DNA of 64,000 bases from Brachypterus glaber (Eukaryota; Arthropoda; Insecta; Coleoptera; Kateretidae), in the NCBI GenBank assembly GCA_958510825.1, contig OY294052.1:8949816-9013815 (forward strand), in the 5' to 3' direction. Positions 1 through 10,605 of this stretch are shown piece after piece; within the stretch, counting starts at the first letter, position 1, and every line of letters starts with the position of its first letter. Made by a program: the position numbers and the translations under genes. The notes beneath the pieces are model-generated. The model saw nothing but the letters and a program-made list of their open reading frames with translations. It was not told the DNA's origin and did no database searches.

Positions 1-178
1 TAAATGCCATACTATTTGTTATATTTTATTATTCACTAAACAATTAAAGTATTTCATATAAATTTTTACACTGACTGCCATAATTGTAAGAGAAAGCCTT
101 GTATTTATATAATAAGCGATTATAATTTGCTTGGTATGTGTGTTATAGCGCTCCTAGCTATAATTTTTTTTTTCCGTG
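1..178 (-). mobile_element. LINE 3'-UTR copy, 5'-truncated
   Basis: These bases match 63608-63785 with no difference seen by eye over 178 positions. At the right end of the window the same sequence lies just downstream (on the - strand) of a reverse-transcriptase C-terminal coding tail, so this is the 3' untranslated part of the same LINE, cut at 178 by 5' truncation. The copy runs off the window on the left. A T10 run (A10 on the - strand) and a small inverted repeat (TTATAGC / GCTATAA) sit at its right edge. Confidence 0.7.
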
Positions 179-902
179 TATCTGTTCCAAATTTTTGATA
201 TTGGCCCTTCTAGAACCAAGCCACAGATATAAAACACTAATATTTTATCTATCTAATATTTAATATTTTAAACTGCTGATTTTTAAATACAGTTTTTAAA
301 TAGTGACTAAAGTTTAAGAGACAAAACTTGAACAAATAAGCTGATATTACAAAAGCAGATAAAAGACCAATACCAATTTAAACGTCCTTTGTCATCGTTG
401 TCGTTTTAATTTGGGCATTAAATAAACCCCGAGATTAATATTATTAAATTATAAAATAAAACCCGGGTTATTCGAAAATCTAACTTGTTCCTAGGATACC
501 GCACGTACGGAATCTATGCTATACCAAGTGACAAAGAAAAGCGGAATATTTAGCCAAATCATTAAATCATAAAAAAAATTTACAAGTTAAAACTTTGGTA
601 TCAGTTAACATTTTTTTTTGTTCTCGTGCTTCATGTGCAACATCTGGATCTATTTTATACTCTGGATGTTAAACTATATTTTAATGTATACTTAAAATAT
701 GTGAATGTAGCTGTCTGGTGTTATAGTTTATAGTATTGTTTTGTGCATGATGTGCGTGCACAAACCCCTCGAATGTGTCCTTTTGCTCTGTAGATATTCT
801 TAATAAAAACTCTCGCACTCTCTCAATCAGTTTCTTTTTAAAAACCCACAATCCCCGAGGGCTTAAAAACCACAAAGGCGCCCAATTTCAAAATACTTAT
901 TT
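179..902. other. gene-free stretch
   Basis: AT-rich sequence with no gene I recognise. A 64-residue open frame on the - strand (875-681) contains FKKKLIERVREFLL, which faintly recalls the C-terminal end of LINE reverse transcriptases, but I cannot support a call. Confidence 0.4.
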
Positions 903-1168
903 AATTGTTTATTGTTTGTTTTTAACCTCGTACTATTCTACTTAATTAAGCATCCCCTAAGTCCAGGACTTATGTGGGCTAGTAGTAGAGGGAACCACCG
1001 GCTTTAATTGACTTTTTCGAACCAATATATCTAGGGATTACGCCTTCGCCAAATTTCAATTATTAATTAACTGAAAAAGGCAATCGGCGCCAGTGAGGTT
1101 TAAACTCACGATCATTAGCTCAGTGTCAATGCTATATCGATGCCTTAGAGCGCTGAGCTAATTTTCCC
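903..1168 (-). mobile_element. tRNA-derived SINE, head type 1 (full length)
   Basis: Read on the - strand it starts with a tRNA-like head: an A-box-like TTAGCTCAGCGCTCTAAGG, then a B-box-like GAGTTTAAACCTC. The family body follows (CCTTTTTCAGTTAATTAATAA ... TTGGTTCGAAAAAGTC-like ... GGGGATGCTTAATTAAGTAG) and then a tail of AAACAAT-like repeats. Four other copies lie at 15919, 25475, 30889 and 47615. Such elements are transcribed by RNA polymerase III from the internal boxes and mobilised by a LINE. Confidence 0.85.
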
Positions 1169-1224
1169 ATATATAATTATGTGGTTTTGCTTCAACTGGC
1201 ATAACAACAAAGTGAATTATAAAA

Positions 1225-1560
1225 ATATTAACTGAAAAATTACTTTAAATTACTGAAAATGAATTTAAATTTAATTAAGAGAAATTATTAAAAAAAAACT
1301 ACTTCTACATTAAATTTATTTTCATACAATTGCTTCGAAGTAGAAAAAACCATTTGTACAAAAAGTCCCTAATAACTGCCAAAATCTAAAATAATATCAT
1401 TAAAGATATTCCCATATTTATTAATTAAGAAAATTAACCAATTAATTATTCTAATAAAAATGTACACCCTTTTTATGTAAACGCCTCAATGACACAAAAT
1501 TTAAGAGTACCAAATATAAAATAAACATTAGGAAAAGCAAACTTCCTGTTTAGAACAATA
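1225..1560. repeat. dispersed repeat A, copy 1
   Basis: About 340 bp that match 46425-46775 closely in the same orientation. Shared landmarks are GCTTCGAAGTAGAAAAAACC, AAAGATATTCCCATATTTAT and AAAATGTACACCCTTTTTAT. There are no terminal inverted repeats and no coding potential. The family is unknown to me. Confidence 0.75.
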
Positions 1561-1853
1561 AGTTTCTCACTTTCTTAGAATAATAATAAAATAAAAATAC
1601 TTAATATATACAAAAAAAAAGCAAACAGGTATAAAAATTGGGAATATTTGAAAACCTAAATTACTCCTTAACCTTAAGTTTTATGAAGAGTATAAAGACG
1701 GTTTACACGGAATGTAAAACGTATTAGTTATTTATAGCGGTTGCTAAGCGTTTGCTTCATCGAAGATTACCTTCCTTATCTCGCTAGAGACTCCATATAT
1801 CGGTTCCTTAAAAGTTTTATTAAGAGAAATACCTACAATAAAGATCCTACATA

Positions 1854-2573
1854 CAGAGCGGTCCAAAAGTCACCCCCCCCCTCTCTTAACTTTTGAACCA
1901 GTTGAGATATCGACTTCAAATTTGGAACTTTTAAATAAGATAACTTAAACTATCTTTAAGCATATATTTAATACTTTCAGCTCTTAAAATGTGGGCAGGG
2001 GGGGCATGGGGGCACATTTTTTTTAATGGAAAGGAGGGTCGTGTAATACATCATTTTAAAGCTTATAAAATTCTCCATTTAACTCCATATTTTTAAATTT
2101 AAAAAAAAATTGGGGTTAAAATGGGGTTGAAAATGTGTATTAATGTCAAAATTCCTCTAAAAAAAAACAAATAATTTTTTAAAAATGCCTAATTTCATCA
2201 TAAAAAATTGTTAATTATACTTTCTAATTTTAGTTGACATAAATAAAAATTTGTAAAAAAAAAACAAAAAATCGAATGTTTTAGCACAAAAAATTTAAAA
2301 AATCAAAACCTTAAAAAACATTTTTAAAAAATTTAAAAATGTTAGTTTAAATAGAGAATTTTATAAGCTTTAAAATGATGTATCACACGACCCCCTTTCC
2401 GTTTAAAAAAAATGTCCCCCCATGCCCCCCTGCTCACATTTTAAGAGCTGAAAATATCAAATATATGCTAAAAGATAGCTTAAGTTGTCTTATTTAACAG
2501 TTCTAAATTTAAAGTCGATATCTCAACTCGTTCAAAAGTTAAAAGGGGGGAGAATGACTGTTGGACCGCACTG
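1854..2573. mobile_element. foldback element, CAGNGCGGTCC family, copy 1 (720 bp)
   Basis: Non-autonomous element made almost entirely of two long inverted arms. The ends are CAGAGCGGTCCAAAAGTCA and its complement (GGACCGCACTG at the right), flanked by TA on both sides (1852-1853, 2574-2575). TA target duplication and CAGTG-like ends are typical of Tc1/mariner-mobilised elements. Related copies are at 27857, 28956, 33397 and 52625. Confidence 0.85.
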
Positions 2574-2994
2574 TATAGTATACTTAAAAGTCATGTGTAA
2601 CACTAGGCAACAAATTTTAACTTTTTTTAAAGGTCCTAGGTAAAAATAGAATTTTTCGATTGTTTAAGACCGAAATAGACCCAAAACGTTTTTTGAAAAA
2701 TTGTCTAAATAAAAAATAGGAGCACAATATTTTAGTACCATTTATTGCACAGATTACAGCAAATACATAAAGTTACTGTCAGCAACGGGAAACATATTTT
2801 ATATACTGAATATTTTACCGAGAAGTTAAGATTTTTTATAAATTTTAATAAATGAGAAAGAACTGCCCTAAAATATTACTTCGTTATTTGGCTTTATGGC
2901 CCTGGTACAGGTCAAAATCTATAAGACTGAGCTATTTTTAGTACTGACCTTTTTTTTGTTATTGACTAGTGTAATTTATAAAATATAAAGTTTA
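2574..2994. other. gene-free stretch
   Basis: AT-rich spacer between two transposable elements. No gene, RNA or further repeat was recognised. Confidence 0.5.
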
Positions 2995-3140
2995 GGGAAC
3001 GTTTAAGTATTACGTAACACTCCTAGGGGGGATCATTTTGGAGTGTTACGCCCATGTTAATGGTATAGAAAAATAGCGTTACAGGGGGGGGGGGGTCCAA
3101 AATAATCAAAATTTGCGTTACGTAATAGTTGAACGTTCCC
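2995..3140. mobile_element. PIF/Harbinger-like MITE (146 bp)
   Basis: Terminal inverted repeats GGGAACGTTTAAGTATTACG and CGTAATAGTTGAACGTTCCC are flanked by TTA on both sides (2992-2994, 3141-3143). A 3-bp TWA target duplication is the PIF/Harbinger hallmark. The same ends occur on the 237-bp element at 38570-38806. The interior is mostly a G-run hairpin without coding capacity. Confidence 0.8.
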
Positions 3141-3500
3141 TTATCTCAAAAAATTGTATATAACAAAATGTTAAGTTTAAATTAAAAATAAAGTTCTTCG
3201 ATTACATTAAATAGCCTTTATATCTTTATACTTCTCTGTAAAATAAAAGTTATATATTTTATGGGTTAAGAGCATTTCATCTAAATTTGCATTTCAAAAA
3301 GAAGTGGCTTAGTATATGTAATATATTTATCTAAAGCATACAGAAAATACAAAATTTTCCTGTATATTTAATTTTATTGAAAAATATTTCCTATCAATTT
3401 TAAAATTTCTCTTTATAAGATCACTCGGTGGTCCATTCGTCTATCATAACATTTTTTAGTCACTAGTGAAATTAACTTAACTTTTTATATTTTATAATTT

Positions 3501-4655
3501 ATATACCAAGGGACTAAACTTTCTGTTTCAATCTCGCTGCATGAGTGTTTCCTGAGCAAAGCAAGTGAGGGAAACAGAAATGCAAGGGACTAAAACAGCC
3601 ACGTTTAGTCATGAGGTATATGCATTATTTTTTGCACGACCAATCACAATTTAAGCAGGTAGATTAAACTAAAATTAAAAACATGTGTCATGTCATGTCA
3701 TGTGTCTAAAATTGGGTGTTATATTTTCCTAATTTAATCAAGATGCCTGTGAATCGCGATTTTAATTGTTTTTTAATATATTGACGCAAACGTCAAAGTT
3801 TTATTTTAAGTAATTTTAACAATGTCATTTTTAAAGGTTTTCTTTGTTAAAATCAAATAAATTCGTTTGAATCGCTAATTTATTAGAAAACATCACCAAA
3901 CCTAATTTTTGTACCAGTAAAGCACTAAGTATGTATAATATTTTAATATTATGAAGGTTGCCGTGACTTTTTTCCCTTGGGAGAAAAAGGGCAAGTTTAG
4001 TCCCGAAAATGAAAGCGTAAAATTAAGTTTTAGTCTTGGTCATGGAAAATAGTTATTTATATACCAAGGGACTAAACTGGCTGTTTTAGTCCCGCTGCAT
4101 TAGTGTTTCCTGAGCGAGCGTAGCGAGCGAGGGAAACAAAAATGCAAGGGACTAACAGCCAAGTTTAGTCCTGAGGTATATACACTATTTTTTGCAGAAC
4201 CAAACATAATAATAGGTAGGTAGTAAAAATTAAAATTAAAAACCACGCATCTAAAATCGGTTGTTTTATTTTCGTAATTTAATCAAGATGCCTGTAAATT
4301 GCGAAAAGTCAGTTTCATGGCTATCGCGATTTCAATTGTTTTTTAATATGGTTGACACAAACGTCAAAAAAATGGACGAAGATGATTAATTTTAAGTTAT
4401 GTATAAATTGTTATAACAATGTTATTTTTAAAGGTTTTCTTCGTTAAAATCAAATAAATTGGTTTGAATCGCTAATTTATTACAAAGCACCACCAAACCT
4501 AATTTTTGACCAGCAAAGCACATAGTAAGTATAATATTTTAATATTATCTAGGTTGCCGTGATTTTTATTCCCTAGGGAGAAAAACGGCAAGTTTAGTCC
4601 CGAAAATAAAAGCGTAAAATTAGGTTTTAGTCTTGGTCGTGCAAAAAATATATTT
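3501..4655. repeat. tandem duplication, about 558-bp unit x2
   Basis: Unit 1 starts at 3501 and unit 2 at 4059, each with ATATACCAAGGGACTAAACT. Each contains a palindrome (GTTTCCTGAGC ... GAGGGAAAC) and ends near TTTTAGTCTTGGTC. The units differ by scattered substitutions and small indels, so the duplication is not very recent. Short inverted ends (GGGACTAAACT / AGTTTAGTCC) suggest the unit itself may be a MITE. Confidence 0.8.
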
Positions 4656-4741
4656 TGACACACTTTGACACTCCAATTTTTTTGTGTGTAAATCAAAAAT
4701 TAATGACGCGTTGAAATATTCTATGAGTTTTATTATTTAGG

Positions 4742-5053
4742 CACAGGTGGCTGGAAGGAAAAAAAAGTTTGCCCACGATGCCAAACAAAATTTCCGGTGT
4801 CCCCCAGTAGTTAGCCTGCCCTAGAAACGGAAAAACTCATCCCTGAAATCATAGCTGTTCCGCTTTCCAAAAAAACGCGTTTTTTCTGGATTTGACCGAT
4901 TTTTTTTGTTCTGAGCTCGAAAATATGGTTATAAAGGCATCACATGGGCGTTTTTTTATCTACATGCATGCGTATCATGTTGTTATTAAGGGTAAATAAT
5001 CAACGATTAGATAGCGTTACTATGGCGCGTACACTTAAACTGTATGAAATATA
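4742..5053 (+). repeat. left terminal inverted repeat
   Basis: Starts CACAGGTGGCTGG, pairs with the right arm, and continues inward to about 5053 (GTACACTTAAACTGTATGAAA region). The first eight bases CACAGGTG resemble the RAG recombination-signal heptamer CACAGTG with one extra G, and an A-rich block (GGAAAAAAAAG) follows. Confidence 0.9.
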
Positions 5054-5310
5054 GAACGAAATTGGAGCTCTAAGTACACACGAGAGAGGGGACATGTAGA
5101 CTGATGCCATGGAACTCGCATGTAAACATCTTTGAAGAGTAAACTAAAGCATAATGTTGGTCTATCAATCAGGCTCTCGCGAATACTGTACTCCCACTCT
5201 CTTTAGGGCATCTTTGTCAACGCAAGAGTAGTAGGATACAGTTCCAGTATCGTTTTATTGATAGTACTGCAGACACTTGTCGATCTTGTTATAATATACG
5301 AAATTGCAGT

Positions 5311-7581
5311 GTGTTTTCGCGTGTATTAGATTCACTTCGTATAGTTTACATTTATAACATCAGACGTCTTATCAATAGTGATTCGCGTGAGATTTTCAAG
5401 ATTAAAATGCCGTATCCTGTGTGGAAACTTTGTGATCATGAAAAAAACAGGAACAAGCTTTGTGGTCCATGCGGGAGAAAAATTAATTTCCGTGGTCAGA
5501 AGATAGAACAATTTCGTATTACAGAAAAATATGAAAAACTTATACAGAAGTTTATCAATCCAAATTTCTTGACTTCCGACAGTAAATATCCCCTTGGTAT
5601 TTGCGCCAATTGTCGCAAGATGCTCGCAGATCACGATCAAGGTAATTTTCACAGATCTTTAAAGACAATGCCAGATTATGAGGAAATTGTTTTACCGAGA
5701 AAAACCAGATCAACTGATGATAACGCTATTTGCCAGTGCTATATCTGCTTGACTGGGAGACACAAAGGATCAATTGAATATAAAAAAAAATTGAAAATAG
5801 GTGAAAGCTTGCATCTATCCCCGAAAATATCGCGTAAAAAAATTGAAAATGAAAAATCAGGTCAACTGCAAAGTACATTTTCGGGCGAATCAAAGCAGAA
5901 AATCACCTTGTGTCCGCTTTGCTTCCAAAAAACTGGCAGGGGTATACCTCATACATGTGTCCCTCGCACTCGGTCACAAATCAGAAAAGCAGATAATATT
6001 TTGCAGTTAACTAATAATCTTGCTCAGCAGCAGAAAGAGCAAGTGTGTAGTGCTCTCATATCTGAAAAACAACAGGCCGAGTCGTTATCGATAGGCCATC
6101 AGATTGAAAATTTGACATTGAGTACAAAAGGGCGTAAGAGACAGATATATTTGAAAAAACCATCCGATCCAATAAAATTTTCTTTCGAAGATTTAGATAC
6201 GTACCAGGTTCATTCGGGTGCTTCCGGCCAGCAAATGAAAACATTGAGCTCTTTTATTCGAGCTCATGCTGGTAGAAAATCAATACCCGCCTCTTATTCT
6301 ACGCACATTGCAGAAAGGGCTAGAATTCTTGAGGATCTTTACCAACATGATGAATTTGATTTTGAAATTGAAAAAAGTGCAGTTCATCAAAGAAGACCTG
6401 TTGTGTGGTGCAATGCGGAAGAAATATTAGAGGAGGTCATCCAGAGACGAACGTTAATCGGTAACTACGTCATCAAAGTAATGGCAGATGGTGGGCAGGG
6501 ATTTTTTAAAGTTTGTATGAGTATACTGCCAGAAAATTATCTTGAGAATCCAGAGAGAGATTTAGACCTTCCGCTAATAAAAAAACCAAAAACTGATAAA
6601 TTTACTAGTGTACATAAATTAATAATGTTGTGTATTGTGCCTCAAATTAAAGAAACCTATGACAACGTCAAGACACTGTTTGACTTGATCAAAATTAATG
6701 ATATCCCGTTCAAGTTCGTTGCAGATTTTAAATTGCTGCTGATAATTAATGGTCAGCAAACCGCCACTGCTACTTTTCCGTGTCCGTATTGCCTTGTCAG
6801 CCTACAAACATTGAAAACCAGATGTGAACTGGAAAATGACCAGCAAGCAGTTGACTTGAAAACGTACGGTGATTTGCGAAAGGACCATCAAGAATTTCTA
6901 TCTCTTGGCAGCAATAAAAAATCTGCAAAATTAACGCATAGCACAGTAAACGCGCCGTTATTTGTTGAATCAGATAAGATGACTGTAATTGAAAAATGCG
7001 TCATCCCGGAATTGCACATAATTCTCGGTATAGTTAATCATATTTTTTGGGACAGTTTAGTGCCTATCTTGGGAAGAGAAAATGCCTTGAAATGGCCACA
7101 GGCGTTGAAATTGGTGTCAAAGAACTATCACGGCAATTCTTTTGAAGGGAATGCCTGCCGGAAGATGTTAAAAGAACCGGACATATTGCTAAACTCAGAT
7201 ATTTGTGGCAACATAGGTATAACTCTCCTGCCATATGTGTCAGCTTTTAAGGCACTTGATAAAATAGTGCATGATTGTTTCGCCAATAGGAGACTTGGCG
7301 GAAACTTACAAACTTATATAAAGGAGTTTAAAAAATCTCTTGAAGCCACTGATGTCACAGAAACATTGAAAGTCCATGTCTGTATAAGTCACATTGAGCA
7401 ATGTCTGGAATTTCTGGAAGAAGAGGAAGGTTTTGGCATCTGGTCTGAACAGGCTGGAGAAGCAATCCACCGGGAATTTTTAAAATTCTGGGCTCGAAGG
7501 AAATTGAATAATCTCATGGATCCCAATTACGCTGTGAAATTGAAAGAAGCAGTTGTGGATTTTTCCTCCAAACACATTTGA
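5311..7581 (+). CDS. Chapaev-like transposase, RAG1-type DDE core, 756 aa
   Basis: Predicted transposase that cuts and re-inserts the surrounding element in the nucleus. The N-terminal third is cysteine-rich: C41-x-H43, C51-x2-C54, C98-x2-C101, C141-x-C143-x2-C146 and C201-x2-C204 with H214-x-C216 (CPLCFQKTGRGIPHTC). This is likely a zinc-binding DNA-recognition region like that of N-RAG-TP/Chapaev proteins. Candidate catalytic residues are D393 (VMADGGQGFF), D472 (VADFKLLL) and E713 (WSEQAGE). Zinc pairs C491-x2-C494 and H689-x4-H694 lie between them. D472 to C491 is 19 residues and H694 to E713 is 19, against 19 and 20 in mouse RAG1 (D708-C727, H942-E962), so the architecture is RNase H-like with an inserted zinc site. 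The block YHGNSFEGN is also family-like. No stop or frameshift interrupts it. The true start could be Met33 (5407), which begins MPYPVWKLCDHE. Function is inferred from motifs only. Confidence 0.88.
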   Translation: MFSRVLDSLRIVYIYNIRRLINSDSREIFKIKMPYPVWKLCDHEKNRNKLCGPCGRKINFRGQKIEQFRITEKYEKLIQKFINPNFLTSDSKYPLGICANCRKMLADHDQGNFHRSLKTMPDYEEIVLPRKTRSTDDNAICQCYICLTGRHKGSIEYKKKLKIGESLHLSPKISRKKIENEKSGQLQSTFSGESKQKITLCPLCFQKTGRGIPHTCVPRTRSQIRKADNILQLTNNLAQQQKEQVCSALISEKQQAESLSIGHQIENLTLSTKGRKRQIYLKKPSDPIKFSFEDLDTYQVHSGASGQQMKTLSSFIRAHAGRKSIPASYSTHIAERARILEDLYQHDEFDFEIEKSAVHQRRPVVWCNAEEILEEVIQRRTLIGNYVIKVMADGGQGFFKVCMSILPENYLENPERDLDLPLIKKPKTDKFTSVHKLIMLCIVPQIKETYDNVKTLFDLIKINDIPFKFVADFKLLLIINGQQTATATFPCPYCLVSLQTLKTRCELENDQQAVDLKTYGDLRKDHQEFLSLGSNKKSAKLTHSTVNAPLFVESDKMTVIEKCVIPELHIILGIVNHIFWDSLVPILGRENALKWPQALKLVSKNYHGNSFEGNACRKMLKEPDILLNSDICGNIGITLLPYVSAFKALDKIVHDCFANRRLGGNLQTYIKEFKKSLEATDVTETLKVHVCISHIEQCLEFLEEEEGFGIWSEQAGEAIHREFLKFWARRKLNNLMDPNYAVKLKEAVVDFSSKHI

Positions 7582-7605
7582 GAAAGAGTTTGAGGTGATT
7601 TCGTT

Positions 7606-7611
7606 AATAAA
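7606..7611 (+). terminator. polyadenylation signal of the transposase gene
   Basis: AATAAA 25 bases after the stop codon. It is the only obvious signal before the right inverted repeat. AT-richness makes chance occurrence likely. Confidence 0.4.
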
Positions 7612-7904
7612 TAATCTTTATCTTTTTTCCTCAATATTATAATTACTGATATTGTTATATTTTTATGTTTTTGAATTATGATTTTGATTATTAAGATTCT
7701 GATAATTATGACTATTATTGTGATTTTGATCATTCTTATAGAATATTATGGTTTTGATTTTAAATATTAAGATTTGAAAATGAATCACATCCTTCACCCT
7801 GGAATTCAATAACCCTGAACAAAGAACTTGTGATATGTTGGAATTAAAATTGTTTGTAATTTTAATGTTTTCTGTAAATCATTGAGTATTGATTAGTTCA
7901 TAGA

Positions 7905-8336
7905 TATATTTCATACAGTTTGAGTGTACGCGCCATAGTAGTGCCATCTACTTTTGTAACTTCCCAACGTTGCTTTTGACTATGTATTTTTTCCTCACTC
8001 TTGGACTTGCTTGCATCACTCTGCTTGTATCATCCTCCTTCGCTAAATAAATTCAATTGTTCATTAAACAATCGTTGTTTATTTACCCATAATAACAACA
8101 TGGTACGCATGCATGTAGATAAAATAACACCCATGTGATGCCTTTATAACCATATTTTTGAGCTCAGAACAAAAAAAATCGGTCAAATCCAGAAAAAACG
8201 CGTTTTTTTGGAAAGCGGAACAGCTATGATTTCAGGGATGAGTTTTTCCGTTTCTAGGGCAGGCTAACTACTGGGGGACACCGGAAATTTTGTTTGGCAT
8301 CGTGGGCAAACTTTTTTTTCCTTCCAGCCACCTGTG
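7905..8336 (-). repeat. right terminal inverted repeat with internal insertion
   Basis: Complement of the left arm, ending CCAGCCACCTGTG. It matches 4742-5053 except for about 115 extra bases at roughly 7952-8067 that have no partner in the left arm. Pairing resumes at 7905-7951 (ATTTCATACAGTTTGAGTG, then CGCGCCATAGTA). Confidence 0.88.
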
Positions 8337-8340
8337 TAGG

Positions 8341-8889
8341 ATAAATTATAGCTTATAAAGCGTTTAATTTTAAAGTTATAATTAATTTTAGAATGTGAGA
8401 CCACAAAATTGGATACTCGATGACATTATCTAGACATGATTAATAAATTATAAAATAATTTCTAAGTTACTCGTTGAATACGTCACTCCTTAATATGTCA
8501 CACCAAATACAATTAAACTTTTTTACACCGGTACTACTAATAGTGCCGACGTATTTAAATCATAGCGAATTAAATTTCTAGAAGGACTTAAAAAACTTTA
8601 GTAATTACTTAAAATAATCTGTTGATAACAAGAAAAATAGTTTAAAAACAACTAAAGCTCAAATTTGTAAATTTTAATAAAAAAAATCTAAAAAAAAATA
8701 AAACAAACTCTAAATAAGCTGGTGATAACGAAAAAAAATAATTGTAAAAATCTATAGCTTAAGGGGGTCAATTTTGGGGGGTTAAATATTTAGTATTATT
8801 CTTATTATTATAACTTTAAAATCTAGATTGACCCTTATATACGTTTTTTTGGTAAAGACCACACTCGATGAGTCGACTTATACCAAGCT
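8341..8889. other. gene-free stretch
   Basis: AT-rich. Around 8527-8563 (TACTACTAATAGTGCCGACG) it shares a short block with the start of dispersed repeat B at 40466 and 43972. Nothing else was seen. Confidence 0.4.
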
Positions 8890-9345
8890 ATGAAGGGCGT
8901 CGACTGTTGCCGGCAATCTAAGGACTTCCTGGCTGGCCCAAGCAAATTAAAAATGAACTGGTTGCTGAAAAAAGGAAGGACTGTACTCAGGCAACTTGTA
9001 GGGGTCCTCACGGACCACTGCAAGCTAAGGAAGCACCTGGCAACAATGCGGATTCTAGAGAGTCCGCTATGACCAGAGTGCGGAGAGGATGAAACATCCT
9101 CTCATTACTTAGCCGAGTGTGTCAGATACGACAGGATCAGGTTGCAAGTCTTTGAAACTCAGACTCAACCAAGAGGAACTAAAAGATCTCCCCTGGGCCA
9201 ATATCCTGACCTTTATTAAAAGGAAGGGCAGGTTCAAGGATTCAAATTAGTAAATGGCTGGGATTGCCTAGGGTGACAAAAAGGGCCATAAATGGCCTAG
9301 TTGTCCTAGTTGGCCAAAACAAAAATTTACTACTACTACTACGAC
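8890..9345 (+). mobile_element. LINE C-terminal fragment (Jockey/I-like), broken
   Basis: 5'-truncated non-LTR retrotransposon. The + strand encodes the end of ORF2: a leucine-rich piece (LRQLVGVLTDHCKLRKHLATM), then a zinc-knuckle-like C-x2-C...H...C block (PECGEDETSSHYLAEC). That arrangement is typical of the C-terminus of Jockey/I/R1-type proteins. The first cysteine of the knuckle is lost to an in-frame TGA at about 9069. After about 9160 the frame shifts and continues to LPWANILTFIKRKGRF and a TAG near 9248. The 3' end runs into a (TAC)n tract at 9335. It is a dead copy with no RT domain present. Confidence 0.75.
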
Positions 9346-10357
9346 TATATATACATATATATACGTTTTTGCTCGACCACATACACATAATAAAAGCGTG
9401 TAAAAATAATATGCAACTTTATGCGGTCCAAAGTTTTATAGAGTTTTATAGTTAAACATTTATTATCGTAATCAACAGAAATCAAATTGTAGATCAAGCA
9501 AAATAAAATATTTAAATAGATTTGTCAAGTAAAATTTAAGTTATTATCTAAGTTAAAATATTTTCTTAAAAAATAAAATAAAGCCAGCGATTTAAAGTAC
9601 GTACCTAATGTATAGAACACAAAACTTAATCACTTTTAAACATCCACACTGTACCACTAATTGTATGTAACAAAAACAAATTGTTTTTTTTTTCCTGCTT
9701 ATATACCAACTTTAAGCTATATAAAATTTTAAACATGTAATATCCAAGGGCTTTCCCAGTAATTTTATTAAATTTGAAACAGTTTATTTTCAGGTAATAA
9801 TTAGATAAGGTTAGTTAGGTCATACTTATATTATGAAAAAATACCCAACATTATTTCCCTTCAGGTCCCTTTTCGCATAATGATTATAATTAAATATTAA
9901 TTTATGCAAAAGTTAGTTTTTTATTTAGTATTAGTAAATTAATCATGTAAAATAATTTTCACATAATTTATTTATTTCATTTAATCAGTAAATAATAATA
10001 AAATAATTGATGAGCATATGCTACAAAATAAATTGAATATTCCAATAAATTAGTGTTGACCACAAAATATTTTCATTCCAATATGAACTGTCCATCTACC
10101 AATAAAATTTTTGTAATTAACTTTTAAAAATATTAATTTAAAAATACAATTCTCATATATGTTTTATGTGGGAATATTTGAACTGTTTCCATGAAAGTTT
10201 CTCGTCTGAAAATAATAACTACGAGGGCATTTCCCCTAATTATTTCCTTTGACAATATACAAATAAAAAAATTTAAATGGTTCCCAATATTCAGAAGAAT
10301 CGCGGGTAATCCGGAACATTATTTTTAAAGTTAAAAAACTTAATTTTTTGAACATAT
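9346..10357. other. gene-free stretch
   Basis: About 1 kb of AT-rich sequence. No reading frame, RNA or repeat with support was seen. Confidence 0.5.
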
Positions 10358-10605
10358 TGTCAAGAGTTGGCTAGGGCTTGGTATAAATACGATAGATCAA
10401 ATGAGAAGAATTAAAAAATTAGATTATCAAATTGAATAGCGTAGAGTCGATAGTTGGGTAGTCCCAAAGTAGGCAGTGCCCATTGGGCAAAGTAACATTG
10501 ACATCTCCCAAACCTAGTGGTAAGAAGAGTTAAGTTTGTTAATTAAGAGTTTAATTACCCCAACCCCAAAACCGTATCTGCAAAATGGAGAGGAAAAAGA
10601 TTGTT
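10358..10605 (+). mobile_element. LTR-like fragment, internally deleted
   Basis: Begins TGTCAAGAGTTGGCTAGG like the fuller copy at 39181-39614 on the other strand, then jumps to TATAAATACGAT and continues through GATAGTTGGGTAGTCCC and TTAATTACCCCAACCC. About 190 bp of the upstream (U3-like) part present in the other copy is missing here. Confidence 0.55.

Larger units (their letters stand above)
4742..8336 (+). mobile_element. intact Chapaev-like (CMC) DNA transposon, 3595 bp
   Basis: Complete autonomous-looking DNA transposon. Both ends carry the long inverted repeat that starts CACAGGTGGCTGGAAGG. The outer ~190 bp of the two arms look identical by eye. The element is bounded by a perfect 4-bp direct repeat TAGG (4738-4741 and 8337-8340). 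Inside is one uninterrupted 756-residue transposase gene. A 4-bp target duplication, ends starting CAC, and a transposase with an SEQAGE block and cysteine-rich N-terminus fit Chapaev, a group noted for N-terminal resemblance to RAG1. Near-identical arms, intact target duplication and an open reading frame point to recent insertion. The alternative is another RAG1/Transib-related group, but Transib makes 5-bp duplications. Confidence 0.85.
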
